Source: Dolosicoccus paucivorans (lineage in GTDB: Bacteria; Bacillota; Bacilli; Lactobacillales; Aerococcaceae). Taken from it: a stretch of DNA of 45,294 bases. Position numbers and translations under genes: made by a program. A model generated the notes under the pieces. It saw only the letters and a program-made list of their open reading frames with translations, was not told the DNA's origin and ran no database searches. Position 1 is the stretch's first letter. Every line of letters starts with the position of its first letter. The DNA lies in the NCBI RefSeq assembly GCF_900100125.1, contig NZ_FNEL01000006.1, positions 1-45,294 on the forward strand, given 5' to 3'. Positions 36,194-45,294 of this stretch are shown one piece after another.

Positions 36194-36628
36194 ATGCCAG
36201 TATTAAATGCCCAACAAGTTATGGAGATTATCCCAAACCGCTTCCCGATTGGTTATATTGATGCGGTAGATGAAGTAGAACCTGGAAAGCGTATTGTTGC
36301 ACGTAAAAACGTGACTATTAACGAGCACTTTTTCCAAGGACATTTCCCTGGAGAACCGGTGATGCCGGGAGTGTTAATTGTCGAATGCCTTGCCCAAGCA
36401 GGATCGATTTCCTTACTTATGTTAGATGAGCTCAAAGGAAAGCACGGTTATTTAGGTGGAGTCGATAAAGTGCGCTTCCGCCAAAAAGTTGTTCCCGGCG
36501 ATGTGTTAAGACTGGAAGTTGAAATTAACAAATTACGTCGTAATATTGGAACAGCGACAGGAACAGCGTGGGTTGAAGACAAGCGTGTTTGTACTTGTGA
36601 GATGACCTTTATTGTAGGAGCCGATTAA
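36194..36628 (+). CDS. fabZ: 3-hydroxyacyl-ACP dehydratase FabZ
   Basis: FabZ dehydrates 3-hydroxyacyl-ACP. The 144-residue hot-dog protein carries the active-site histidine in [20 protein letters not shown] (~residues 45-64) and the glutamate a few residues later. Because fabM is not seen next to fabT, it matters whether this protein also isomerises to make unsaturated acids, as FabN does; its sequence looks like an ordinary FabZ. AAAGGAGAGG precedes the ATG. Confidence 0.94.
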   Translation: MPVLNAQQVMEIIPNRFPIGYIDAVDEVEPGKRIVARKNVTINEHFFQGHFPGEPVMPGVLIVECLAQAGSISLLMLDELKGKHGYLGGVDKVRFRQKVVPGDVLRLEVEINKLRRNIGTATGTAWVEDKRVCTCEMTFIVGAD

Positions 36629-36629
36629 G

Positions 36630-38000
36630 ATGTTTAAAAAGATATTGGTTGCTAATCGCGGGGAAATTGCGTGCCGGATTATTCGTGCCTTACGAGAGAT
36701 GAACATTACATCGGTTGCGGTATATAGTCAAGCCGATCAAGATGCCTTGCATACTCAGCTTGCTGATGAAGCGATTCAAATCGGCCCGGCAAACAGTTTA
36801 AATTCCTATCAAAATCCAGTAGCTATTTTAACTGCGGCGATGGTGACCGGTGCCGATGCCATTCACCCGGGATACGGTTTTTTATCCGAGCGACACGATT
36901 TCATTCAAATGTGTGAAGATGTAGGAATGAAATTTATCGGACCTAGAAGTGATGTGGTTAAGTTAATGGGGAACAAACAAAATGCTCGTTTGACGATGGA
37001 AAAAGCAGGCGTACCTATTGTTCCCGGAAGTAAAGGGTTAGTGTACTCTTTACAAGAAGCAAAAGAAGTCGCTAGAACGATCGGGTTTCCTTTAATGGTT
37101 AAAGCAGCAGACGGCGGTGGAGGCCGAGGAATGCGTCGGGTAGAAAGTATGGAAGACCTTCCAAGGTTATTTGACCAAGCCCAACAAGAAACGTGGTCCA
37201 TCTATGGCAACAAAGACTTATATATTGAACGGATTATTGCGCCAGCTAGACACATTGAAGTCCAATTATTAGCTGATGAACATGGTCATGTGATCCATTT
37301 AGGTGAAAGGGACTGCTCATTGCAGCGCAATCATCAAAAGGTATTAGAAATTGCGCCGGCTCCCTTTTTACCTGAAGAGGTGCGAGAAAAAATGTACCAA
37401 GCATCAGTTAATGCAGCGCAAAGCATTGGCTATTGGAATGCGGGAACAATTGAATATTTAGTCGATGAAGACAACCAATTTTACTTTATGGAGATGAATA
37501 CCCGCTTACAAGTAGAACATACAATTAGTGAAGCAATTAGTGGCGTTGATATTGTTAAAGAACAAATTAATATTGCGATGGACAAACCCTTATCTTTTCA
37601 ACAAGAAGACATTCAGTTGTCAGGGTACGCAATTGAAGCGAGATTAAATGCAGAAAATCCTAAAGAAAACTTCTTACCTGCCAGCGGCCATATTAATCGC
37701 TTATTGTTACCTGTAGGTGGGTTAGGTTTACGCGTAGAAACAGGTATTTATTCCAACTATACTCTACCACCCTTTTACGATTCAATGATTGCCAAAGTGA
37801 TCACTTATGCTTCGACATTAGAAGAAGCTTTCATTATTATGCATCGTGCTTTAGATGAAGTAGTAGTGGAAGGAGTAGAGACGAATATTGAATTGCTGCA
37901 AGATTTATCGACGACTTCCAAGCTTTTAAAAGATTCAGTGCATACGATGTGGCTCCAAGAGGTGTATATGCCTCAATGGCTAACAACCTCAAAACGTTAA
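36630..38000 (+). CDS. accC: Biotin carboxylase of acetyl-CoA carboxylase
   Basis: AccC carboxylates biotin on AccB with ATP and bicarbonate. The 456-residue ATP-grasp enzyme begins KKILVANRGEIACRIIRA and shows HPGYGFLSE, the glycine-rich loop AADGGGGRGMRRV (~residues 164-176), the biotin/bicarbonate site around EMNTRLQVEHT (~residues 291-301). It starts 1 base after fabZ ends. Complete length. Confidence 0.96.
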   Translation: MFKKILVANRGEIACRIIRALREMNITSVAVYSQADQDALHTQLADEAIQIGPANSLNSYQNPVAILTAAMVTGADAIHPGYGFLSERHDFIQMCEDVGMKFIGPRSDVVKLMGNKQNARLTMEKAGVPIVPGSKGLVYSLQEAKEVARTIGFPLMVKAADGGGGRGMRRVESMEDLPRLFDQAQQETWSIYGNKDLYIERIIAPARHIEVQLLADEHGHVIHLGERDCSLQRNHQKVLEIAPAPFLPEEVREKMYQASVNAAQSIGYWNAGTIEYLVDEDNQFYFMEMNTRLQVEHTISEAISGVDIVKEQINIAMDKPLSFQQEDIQLSGYAIEARLNAENPKENFLPASGHINRLLLPVGGLGLRVETGIYSNYTLPPFYDSMIAKVITYASTLEEAFIIMHRALDEVVVEGVETNIELLQDLSTTSKLLKDSVHTMWLQEVYMPQWLTTSKR

Positions 38001-38017
38001 AGAAAAGAGTGAGATGA

Positions 38018-38866
38018 ATGTTTCGACGTCACAATAAAATCCGTTTAAATCCAGTCCATCCTAAAGAGTACTATGAACGTCTAAAAAAAGTACCCGACGA
38101 TTTAATTAAACGGTGCCCTCATTGTCAAAAAGCATTAGTGAATAAACAATTACCTAAAGACTATACGTGCTATCATTGCGGATTGCCTCTAACTTTTCCG
38201 GCAAAAGAACGAATTGAGTGGCTATTAGATGAAGGAACATTTCAAGAATGGAATGAGTCTTTAACCACTCAAAATCCTTTAGACTTTCCCGGATATCAAC
38301 AAAAAATCGACGAAACAGCCTCTCGCTTAGAAATAAATGAAGCGGTCATAACAGGTGTGGGGAAATTAGCTAACCAACCTTTAGCGATAGGCGTTATGGA
38401 TTCACGATTCATTATGGCAAGTATGGGAACCATTGTAGGAGAAAAATTAACCCGCTTATTTGAAGAAGCCACTTGCCAACGACTGCCCGTCGTTTTATTT
38501 CTTGCATCAGGAGGCGCTCGGATGCAAGAAGGGATTTTATCTTTAATGCAAATGGCTAAAGTCTCTCAAGCCGTTGAAAGACACGATAAAGCGGGCTTGT
38601 TTTATCTTTGTGTGTTAACCAATCCTACAACAGGAGGTGTAACAGCTAGTTTTGCAACTCAAGCAGATATTATTTTAGCTGAACCTCGAGCACTCGTAGG
38701 ATTTGCAGGAAGACGTGTTATTGAACAAACAACAAAGGTAACTCTTCCAGAAGATTTTCAACAAGCAGAAACGGTGTTAGCTAATGGATTTATTGATCAT
38801 ATTGTACCCCGGTCTCACCAGCATGAAACCCTTTCTTTTTTACTTAAAGCCCATTCGATATCTTAA
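38018..38866 (+). CDS. accD: Acetyl-CoA carboxylase carboxyltransferase subunit beta
   Basis: AccD with AccA transfers the carboxyl group from biotin to acetyl-CoA. The 282-residue protein has the N-terminal zinc ribbon (CPHC at ~residues 26-29 and CYHC at ~45-48) and the crotonase-type core with ASGGARMQEGILSLMQM and TTGGVTASFA. A weak ribosome site (AGAGTGAG) precedes the ATG. Followed by accA after 9 bases. Confidence 0.95.
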   Translation: MFRRHNKIRLNPVHPKEYYERLKKVPDDLIKRCPHCQKALVNKQLPKDYTCYHCGLPLTFPAKERIEWLLDEGTFQEWNESLTTQNPLDFPGYQQKIDETASRLEINEAVITGVGKLANQPLAIGVMDSRFIMASMGTIVGEKLTRLFEEATCQRLPVVLFLASGGARMQEGILSLMQMAKVSQAVERHDKAGLFYLCVLTNPTTGGVTASFATQADIILAEPRALVGFAGRRVIEQTTKVTLPEDFQQAETVLANGFIDHIVPRSHQHETLSFLLKAHSIS

Positions 38867-38875
38867 GGAGGTAGA

Positions 38876-39661
38876 GTGATGGATACTTATCATATTGTAC
38901 AAAAGTCTCGCGATATTCAGCGTCCCTCTGCCCTTGAGGTGATTCATCACTTAACAAATGGTCGGTTTTTAGAGTGTCATGGAGATCGATTAATGGCTGA
39001 TGATGCTGCGATGATTGGTGGCGTCGGTCTCGTTGATGAATTACCTGTTACATTTATAGGTATTCAAAAAGGGACGACGTTACAAGAAAACTTAAGACGT
39101 AATTTTGGTTCTAGTGGGCCCGCCGGTTACCGCAAAGCTCAACGCTTAATGAAACAAGCAGAGAAATTTAACCGTCCCGTTGTGACACTAATTAATACCG
39201 CTGGAGCGGACTGCTCTCCGGAAGCAGAAAAATTCGGAATCGGAGAAGCGATCGCTCAAACTTTACTCGTAATGGCGGGATTAACGGTTCCTACTTTAGC
39301 TCTTATTTTAGGAGAAGGAGGAAGTGGCGGTGCGATTGCTTTAGCCTTAGCAGACCGGGTATGGATGTTAGAACAAGCGACTTATTCAATCTTATCCCCC
39401 GAAGGGTTTGCTTCTATTCTATGGAAAGATGCTAAGCTGGCTCCTAAAGCTGCCGATCTGATGAAGCTAACAGCCTATGAATTAAAAGAGTTACAAGTCA
39501 TTGATCATTATATTTGCGAACAGATAGATGGACAACCTCTACCAAAAGACGTCTTAATTGAACAGATCGCCCAATCGATTCAAAAAGAGTTGTATCAATT
39601 GATCGAAATGGATACGAGACAGCGTTTAGATGAGCGAAGAAATAAATTTAGACAATTTTAG
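38876..39661 (+). CDS. accA: Acetyl-CoA carboxylase carboxyltransferase subunit alpha
   Basis: AccA is the second carboxyltransferase subunit. The 261-residue protein has FLECHGDRLMADDAAMIGG, RNFGSSGPAGYRKA (~residues 73-86) and the oxyanion-hole region GEGGSGGAIALALADRVWML. It is the last gene of the fab operon. The start could be ATG 38876 or the ATG at 38879; AAGGAGG at 38865-38871 is closer to normal spacing for the second. A terminator follows directly. Confidence 0.95.
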   Translation: MMDTYHIVQKSRDIQRPSALEVIHHLTNGRFLECHGDRLMADDAAMIGGVGLVDELPVTFIGIQKGTTLQENLRRNFGSSGPAGYRKAQRLMKQAEKFNRPVVTLINTAGADCSPEAEKFGIGEAIAQTLLVMAGLTVPTLALILGEGGSGGAIALALADRVWMLEQATYSILSPEGFASILWKDAKLAPKAADLMKLTAYELKELQVIDHYICEQIDGQPLPKDVLIEQIAQSIQKELYQLIEMDTRQRLDERRNKFRQF

Positions 39662-39683
39662 CCAGTTGATCTGGCTTTTTTTA
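39660..39683 (+). terminator. Terminator of the fab-acc operon
   Basis: AGCCAG TTGAT CTGGCT followed by seven T begins right at the accA stop codon and ends the twelve-gene operon. Confidence 0.88.
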
Positions 39684-39913
39684 TTAACTTTTTTTAAAAA
39701 AATAAAAATTATTACTTCACAAACTATCTTTAAATCAACAGAAGTGTCTAAAAACTAGTACAGTTTTCTTGAATGTATTGATACAGATTGACCCTCAATA
39801 GAGAGGTTCTTATGTTAATTGAATAATTTTTTATCAAATCCAACTGTACCAAGAGTATCACTTCACAAAGTTGTATGACACTGATGAAATAAGGAAATAG
39901 TAAGGGATTTCTC
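39684..39913. other. Intergenic region between accA and the pdh promoter, with short repeats
   Basis: No gene is supported here; both strands have frequent stops. The 12-mer TAGTACAGTTTT occurs at 39756-39767 and again at 39960-39971 downstream of the pdh promoter. An inverted half, ACTGTAC, lies at 39843-39849. The stretch is AT-rich. It could hold regulator sites or decayed sequence. Confidence 0.5.
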
Positions 39914-39942
39914 TTGCGTTGAAAGCGTTTAAATGATACATT
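39914..39942 (+). promoter_or_regulatory. pdh operon promoter overlapped by a cre site
   Basis: TTGCGT (39914-39919) and TACATT (39937-39942) are 17 bases apart. TGAAAGCGTTTAAA (39920-39933) between them fits the CcpA cre consensus except at the penultimate base. CcpA binding would block RNA polymerase, so the operon should be catabolite-repressed. The untranslated leader is then about 80 bases. Confidence 0.6.
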
Positions 39943-39978
39943 ATAGACGTAGCGAGCAATAGTACAGTTTTGAAATAA

Positions 39979-41139
<1,161 letters not shown>

Positions 41140-41142
41140 ATC

Positions 41143-42120
41143 ATGGCACAAAAAACAATGATTGAAGCCATTACAGAAGCAATGGCAACCGAATTACGTA
41201 ATGATGATAAGACACTCATCTTTGGTGAGGACGTGGGATTAAACGGAGGTGTATTCCGTGCGACTCAAGGTCTCCAAGCTGAGTTCGGAGAAGACCGTGT
41301 ATTTAACACTCCTTTAGCAGAGTCTGCTATTGGTGGATTAGCTGTTGGATTAGCTTTAGAAGGTTTCCGTCCGATTGCAGAGATTCAATTCTTAGGGTTC
41401 ATTTTTGAAACAATGGACTCTGTGGTTGGTCAAGCAGCTCGTACACGTTTCCGTTTAGGTGGAACACGTAACCAAGCAATTACTTTCCGTGCACCATTTG
41501 GTGGGGGAGTAGCAACACCTGAAATGCACGCAGATAACTTAGAAGGTTTAATTGCGCAAAACCCAGGAATTAAAGTTGTTATTCCATCTAACCCATATGA
41601 CGCAAAAGGTTTATTAATTTCTTCTATCCGCGACAATGACCCAGTATTCTTCTTAGAGCATATGAAGTTATACCGTTCATTCCGTGATGAAGTTCCGGAA
41701 GAAGAGTATACGATTCCATTAGGTAAAGCGAGTGTACCAAGAGAAGGGACAGATATTTCTGTAATTACTTACGGTGCAATGGTTCGCGAAGCGTTAAAAG
41801 CTGCAGAAGAACTAGAAAAAGAAGGTATTTCTGTCGAAGTAATGGACTTAAGAACCGTTCATCCATTAGACATTGAAGCGATTATGGCAACGACTGAAAA
41901 AACAGGTCGCGTTGTAGTCGTTCAAGAAGCACAACGTCAAGCAGGGGTTGCGCAAAAAGTTATGGCTGAAATTTCAGAAAGATCTATCTTACACTTAGAA
42001 GCACCGATCGGATTAGTGGCTGCACCAGATACAATCTATCCATTTGCTCAAGCAGAAAACGACTGGTTACCAAACGCAGCTGACATTAAAGAAAAAGTAA
42101 AAGAAATTTACAACTTCTAA
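41143..42120 (+). CDS. pdhB: Pyruvate dehydrogenase E1 beta subunit
   Basis: The 325-residue transketolase-like subunit contributes the pyrimidine-binding half of the E1 active site. Family motifs include [18 protein letters not shown] near the start, [18 protein letters not shown] and the C-terminal transketolase domain ([14 protein letters not shown]). AAAGGAG at the end of pdhA serves as ribosome site and the gap is 3 bases. Confidence 0.96.
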   Translation: MAQKTMIEAITEAMATELRNDDKTLIFGEDVGLNGGVFRATQGLQAEFGEDRVFNTPLAESAIGGLAVGLALEGFRPIAEIQFLGFIFETMDSVVGQAARTRFRLGGTRNQAITFRAPFGGGVATPEMHADNLEGLIAQNPGIKVVIPSNPYDAKGLLISSIRDNDPVFFLEHMKLYRSFRDEVPEEEYTIPLGKASVPREGTDISVITYGAMVREALKAAEELEKEGISVEVMDLRTVHPLDIEAIMATTEKTGRVVVVQEAQRQAGVAQKVMAEISERSILHLEAPIGLVAAPDTIYPFAQAENDWLPNAADIKEKVKEIYNF

Positions 42121-42133
42121 TAACAATAATGAT

Positions 42134-42169
42134 AAGAAGGCCTCTAGCTTTTTGCTAGAGTTTCTTCTT
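42134..42169 (+). terminator. Hairpin between pdhB and pdhC
   Basis: AAGAAGG-CCTCTAGC and GCTAGAG-TTTCTTCTT pair around TTTTT, and a short T-rich stretch follows. It may be a partial terminator or an RNA-processing/stability element that sets E1 versus E2/E3 levels; a full terminator within this operon would be unexpected. Confidence 0.55.
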
Positions 42170-42211
42170 AATTGTTTAAGAAATTCATCAAAGAAAGGAT
42201 GCACCTAAAAC

Positions 42212-43546
42212 ATGGCATACAAATTTAGATTACCTGATATCGGTGAAGGAATTCATGAAGGTGAAATCGTCAAGTGGGACGTAGAAGAAGGACAAGAAGT
42301 TCAAGAAGACGATACATTAGTTGAAATCCAAAACGATAAATCAGTTGAAGAAATCCCATCTCCAGTTACAGGTAAAGTGTTGAAAATTCACTTTGCAGAA
42401 GGAGAAGTCGCTCACGTCGGAGACGTTTTAGTCGAAATCGATGCACCTGGCTATGAAGGTAACGATGAAGAAGACGAAGCACCTGCTCAAGAAGAAGTAG
42501 CAGAAGAAAAAACTGAAGCAGTCGAGTCAACACCAGAATCTCCAACAGGTAAAGAAGTAGAGCTAGAAGAGTCAAGCGAATCAGCTTCACAAGCTAAAAA
42601 AGCTGTAGCAACTAACAATTCAACAGGACGCGTTTTAGCAATGCCTTCTGTTCGTAAATATGCTCGCGATAAAGGTGTAGATATTACTCAAGTAACGCCA
42701 ACAGGTAAAGGCGGACGTGTTTTACGCGAAGATATTGATAATTACGATCCAAATGCAGCTCCAGCAACTGAAGCAGCTCAAGAAGGAGCAACACCAGAAG
42801 CAACGCCAGCTGCAGCACAACCTTACGTTTCAGCACAACCTGAAGCTGAAGTTAGAGAGCCAATGTCTGGTATGCGTAAAGCCATCTCTAAGGCGATGGT
42901 TAACTCTGTTCATACAGCGCCACACGTTACATTATTCGATGAAGTAGAAGTATCTGCTTTATGGAACCACCGTAATAAATTTAAAACAATTGCTGCTGAA
43001 CGCGATACGAAGTTAACTTTCTTACCGTATGTTGTTAAAGCATTAGTTGCGACTGTTAAGAAATTCCCAATCTTAAACGCATCAATTGACGATTCAACTC
43101 AAGAAATTGTACTTAAAAACTACTACAATATCGGTATCGCTACAGACACAGAGCGTGGTTTATTTGTTCCAACAGTAAAAGACGCTAACGCGAAGAGCAT
43201 GTTTGCGATTGCAGATGAAATTTCCGAAAAAGCGGCTTTAGCTCATGAAGGAAAACTATCTGCTTCTGATATGAGTCACGGTACAATTTCAATTTCAAAC
43301 ATCGGATCAGCAAGAGGACAATGGTTCACTCCAATTATTAACCACCCTGAAGTAGCAATTTTAGGTGTGGGTACAATTAACAAAGAACCAATTGTGAATG
43401 AAGACGATGAAATCGTAGTAGGACGTATGATGAAATTATCATTAAGCTTTGACCACCGTATTGTGGACGGAGCAACAGCTCAATTAGCAATGAACGAATT
43501 AAAACGTCTATTAAACGATCCAGAACTATTGTTAATGGAAGGATAA
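42212..43546 (+). CDS. pdhC: Pyruvate dehydrogenase E2, dihydrolipoamide acetyltransferase
   Basis: E2 is the core of the complex and passes the acetyl group to CoA. The 444-residue protein has one lipoyl domain (1-~80, lipoyl lysine Lys43 in NDKSVEE) and an acidic linker. A peripheral-subunit-binding domain (~144-180, [13 protein letters not shown]...GRVLREDI) and an Ala/Pro/Glu linker come next. The catalytic domain ends with DHRIVDGA. A single lipoyl domain is within the family range. AAAGGA precedes the ATG. It is separated from pdhB by 91 bases that contain a hairpin. Confidence 0.95.
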   Translation: MAYKFRLPDIGEGIHEGEIVKWDVEEGQEVQEDDTLVEIQNDKSVEEIPSPVTGKVLKIHFAEGEVAHVGDVLVEIDAPGYEGNDEEDEAPAQEEVAEEKTEAVESTPESPTGKEVELEESSESASQAKKAVATNNSTGRVLAMPSVRKYARDKGVDITQVTPTGKGGRVLREDIDNYDPNAAPATEAAQEGATPEATPAAAQPYVSAQPEAEVREPMSGMRKAISKAMVNSVHTAPHVTLFDEVEVSALWNHRNKFKTIAAERDTKLTFLPYVVKALVATVKKFPILNASIDDSTQEIVLKNYYNIGIATDTERGLFVPTVKDANAKSMFAIADEISEKAALAHEGKLSASDMSHGTISISNIGSARGQWFTPIINHPEVAILGVGTINKEPIVNEDDEIVVGRMMKLSLSFDHRIVDGATAQLAMNELKRLLNDPELLLMEG

Positions 43547-43559
43547 GGTGGAACTTTAA

Positions 43560-44966
43560 ATGGTAGTAGGAGATTTCTCAATTGAACTAGATACAGTCGT
43601 TATCGGTTCAGGACCGGGTGGATATGTCGCAGCAATTCGCGCTTCCCAATTAGGTCAAAAAGTTGCCATCATTGAACGTGATACCATTGGTGGTACTTGT
43701 TTAAACGTTGGATGTATTCCATCTAAAGCGTTAATTAACGCTGGACACGTTTATCAAAATGCATTAAACGGCAAGCATTTCGGAATTACCGCTAAAGATG
43801 TGGAAATTGATTTTGGTCGTACTCAAGACTGGAAACAACACGAAGTCGTTGATACTTTAACAGGCGGTATCGAAATGTTACTTAAAAAACATAAAGTAGA
43901 AATTATTAAAGGAGAGGCTTTCTTAGTCGATCCACATACACTACGTGTTGCAACAGAAGATTCAGCTCAAACTTATAGCTACAACAATATGATTGTTGCT
44001 ACAGGTAGCCGTCCGATTGAGATTCCAGGATTTAAGTTTAAAGGACGCGTCCTAGATTCAACCGGTGCGTTAGCTTTAGAAGAAATTCCAAAGGAAATGG
44101 TCGTTATCGGGGGCGGGTACATTGGTTCTGAATTAGCGGGTGTATATGCTAACTTTGGAACAAAAGTAACCATTCTTGAAGGATCAGACCAAATCATTCC
44201 GACCTTTGAAAAAGATATGGTCAAATTAGTTGAAAACAACTTCACCGAAAAAGGTGTTAATGTCGTCACGAATGCGATGGCTAAAGAAGCTAAAGAAAAA
44301 GACGACCGCGTAACCGTTACTTATGAAGTCAATGGTAAAGAAGAACAAGTGGAAGCAGACTATGTTTTAGTGACAGTTGGACGTCGTCCAAACACGGATG
44401 AATTAGGTTTAGAAATTGCAGGCGTTGAAATTGACGAACGCGGTCTAATTCCTGTTGACAAACAAGGACGCACTAACGTCGATAACATTTTTGCGATTGG
44501 AGATGCTGTAAAAGGTGCAGCCTTAGCTCATAAAGCAAGTTACGAAGGTAAAGTTGCTGCAGCAGCGATCAGTGGCAAACCTGATGAAGTAGACTATATC
44601 GCAATGCCAGCGGTATGTTTCACAGACCCAGAACTAGCTTCTGTAGGATATACAGCTAAAGAAGCTAAAGAAGCTGGATTAGATGTTAAAGCATCTAAAT
44701 TCCCACTAGCTGCTAACGGACGTGCATTATCTCTTAATGCGACACAAGGATTCATTCGTTTAGTTTCCACTAAAGAAGAAGGAATCATTGTCGGGGCACA
44801 AGTCGCTGGTGTCGGAGCTTCAGATATTATTGCTGAATTAGGTTTAGCCGTTGAAGGTGGCTTAAACGTTGAAGATATCGCGTTAACAATCCACGCTCAC
44901 CCAACATTAGGTGAAACAGTAATGGATGCCGCTGAATTAGCTGAAGGTCTTCCAATTCATATTTAA
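43560..44966 (+). CDS. pdhD: Dihydrolipoamide dehydrogenase (E3)
   Basis: E3 reoxidises dihydrolipoamide with FAD and NAD+. The 468-residue flavoprotein has the FAD loop [13 protein letters not shown], the redox disulfide in [15 protein letters not shown] (~residues 41-55), the NAD loop [13 protein letters not shown] and the C-terminal catalytic His-Glu in [16 protein letters not shown] precedes the ATG 13 bases after pdhC. An IS element begins about 20-30 bases behind its stop codon. Confidence 0.96.
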   Translation: MVVGDFSIELDTVVIGSGPGGYVAAIRASQLGQKVAIIERDTIGGTCLNVGCIPSKALINAGHVYQNALNGKHFGITAKDVEIDFGRTQDWKQHEVVDTLTGGIEMLLKKHKVEIIKGEAFLVDPHTLRVATEDSAQTYSYNNMIVATGSRPIEIPGFKFKGRVLDSTGALALEEIPKEMVVIGGGYIGSELAGVYANFGTKVTILEGSDQIIPTFEKDMVKLVENNFTEKGVNVVTNAMAKEAKEKDDRVTVTYEVNGKEEQVEADYVLVTVGRRPNTDELGLEIAGVEIDERGLIPVDKQGRTNVDNIFAIGDAVKGAALAHKASYEGKVAAAAISGKPDEVDYIAMPAVCFTDPELASVGYTAKEAKEAGLDVKASKFPLAANGRALSLNATQGFIRLVSTKEEGIIVGAQVAGVGASDIIAELGLAVEGGLNVEDIALTIHAHPTLGETVMDAAELAEGLPIHI

Positions 44967-44996
44967 TGCACAAAAGAACTTGAGCAATGTGATATG

Positions 44997-45049
44997 CTCC
45001 CCCTAAAGTAGACACTGTAAAAAGTAAATCTATTTTAGGGGGAGTTTTT
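44997..45049 (+). terminator. IS-end hairpin acting as terminator behind pdhD
   Basis: Bases 44997-45012 (CTCCCCCTAAAGTAGA) pair along 16 positions, one G-U, with 45029-45044 (TCTATTTTAGGGGGAG). Five T follow, just before the transposase ATG. It can terminate pdh transcription and also hide the transposase ribosome site (GGGGGAG) from read-through transcripts. Confidence 0.75.
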
Positions 45050-45294
45050 ATGCGCTCAAATAGTAAACATACCGTAGAAGACCTTGAAAGGTACATTGAA
45101 ATGTATCTAAGTAATGGGAAGAGTTACAAGGAATTACGTGATGATTATGGGTTGATATTGAGTGAATCGGTCTTTGGTCAAAAAGTCTTGAGATATCAGG
45201 CCTACGGTCTTAAAGGTATTCAGTCAAGGTTGAAAAACAGTCATTATACTAAAGATTTTAAAATGACTGTAGTTAATGAACACATTATTGAAGG
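45050..45294 (+). CDS. IS3-family transposase OrfA (HTH protein), partial
   Basis: The frame from ATG 45050 stays open to the window end (81 codons). It starts MRSNSKHTVEDLERYIEMYL and continues with a helix-turn-helix pattern (KSYKELRDDYGLILSESVFGQKVLRYQ) and a second predicted helix region (FKMTVVNEHIIEG), as in IS150-group OrfA proteins. GGGGGAG is the ribosome site. A second frame joined by -1 frameshifting is normal for the family but lies outside the window. Confidence 0.75.
   Translation, partial: MRSNSKHTVEDLERYIEMYLSNGKSYKELRDDYGLILSESVFGQKVLRYQAYGLKGIQSRLKNSHYTKDFKMTVVNEHIIE

Larger units (their letters stand above)
44988..45294 (+). mobile_element. IS3-like insertion sequence, left end, incomplete at the window edge
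   Basis: The sequence TGCTCCCCCTAAAGTAGACAC at the border resembles the terminal inverted repeats of IS3-family (IS150-type) elements. It is followed by an orfA-type transposase start. The exact first base of the element cannot be fixed without the other end; 44988 is an estimate. Confidence 0.7.

Noticed and set aside
42366-42590. Leucine-rich minus-strand frame opposite pdhC
   Set aside because: It mirrors the Glu/Ala-rich linker codons of E2 on the other strand and has no start signals.

Overview
The window is a low-GC Firmicutes chromosome segment, most likely Lactobacillales. The evidence is AGGAGG ribosome sites, two T-box leaders, a streptococcal/enterococcal-order fabT-fabH-acpP-fabK-fabDGF-accB-fabZ-accCDA cluster, a pdhABCD operon and CcpA-type cre sites. 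Aerococcaceae or Carnobacteriaceae would fit, but the sequence alone does not fix the genus. Both ends carry insertion-sequence material: an IS30-like transposase tail at the left edge and the start of an IS3-like element at the right edge.

Left part (1-13.3 kb, mostly + strand). A transposase remnant abuts a 5'-truncated ABC ATPase. A methionine T-box then precedes a MetE-family methyltransferase. Next is leuABCD with a YrdC-family gene; its leader encodes a leucine-rich peptide followed by mutually exclusive hairpins, which is a classical attenuator layout. Ribosomal protein L25/Ctc, queG, trmL and a tocopherol-cyclase-like gene follow, then serS with its own T-box.

Middle part (13.3-28.7 kb). 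msrA and uppP lie on the minus strand. A PTS IIA-Glc-type gene is split by a -1 frameshift lying exactly on an A AAA AAG heptamer. An aldehyde dehydrogenase-cysK-cysE run follows. The most interesting region, 28.5 down to 18.4 kb on the minus strand, is a compact gene run. It encodes a FecCD-type permease, an ATPase, a ferrochelatase, a substrate-binding protein without a lipobox, a NasA/NarB-type molybdopterin nitrate reductase, a TDT/SLAC1-like channel, MobA and a small FMN-binding protein. Just downstream, in a separate transcription unit, are two NAD(P)H:FMN reductase-like proteins, one fused to a PAS domain. I read this as a possible nitrate (or related oxyanion) reduction module. Metal uptake, cofactor finishing, anion transport and perhaps a flavin electron-donor chain would be encoded together, with no classical NasB/NirB partner visible.

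Right part (28.6-45.3 kb). A tRNA-Arg(UCU) gene (minus strand) precedes a CcpA-controlled lactonase gene. Then comes the complete type II fatty-acid synthesis and acetyl-CoA carboxylase operon, with a FabT-like operator ahead of fabT. The pyruvate dehydrogenase operon pdhABCD follows, with a cre-overlapped promoter and an unusual repeat-bearing leader. PDH makes acetyl-CoA, the substrate of the Acc/Fab enzymes encoded immediately upstream. An IS3-like element sits about 20-30 bases behind pdhD, and its end hairpin can act as the operon's terminator.
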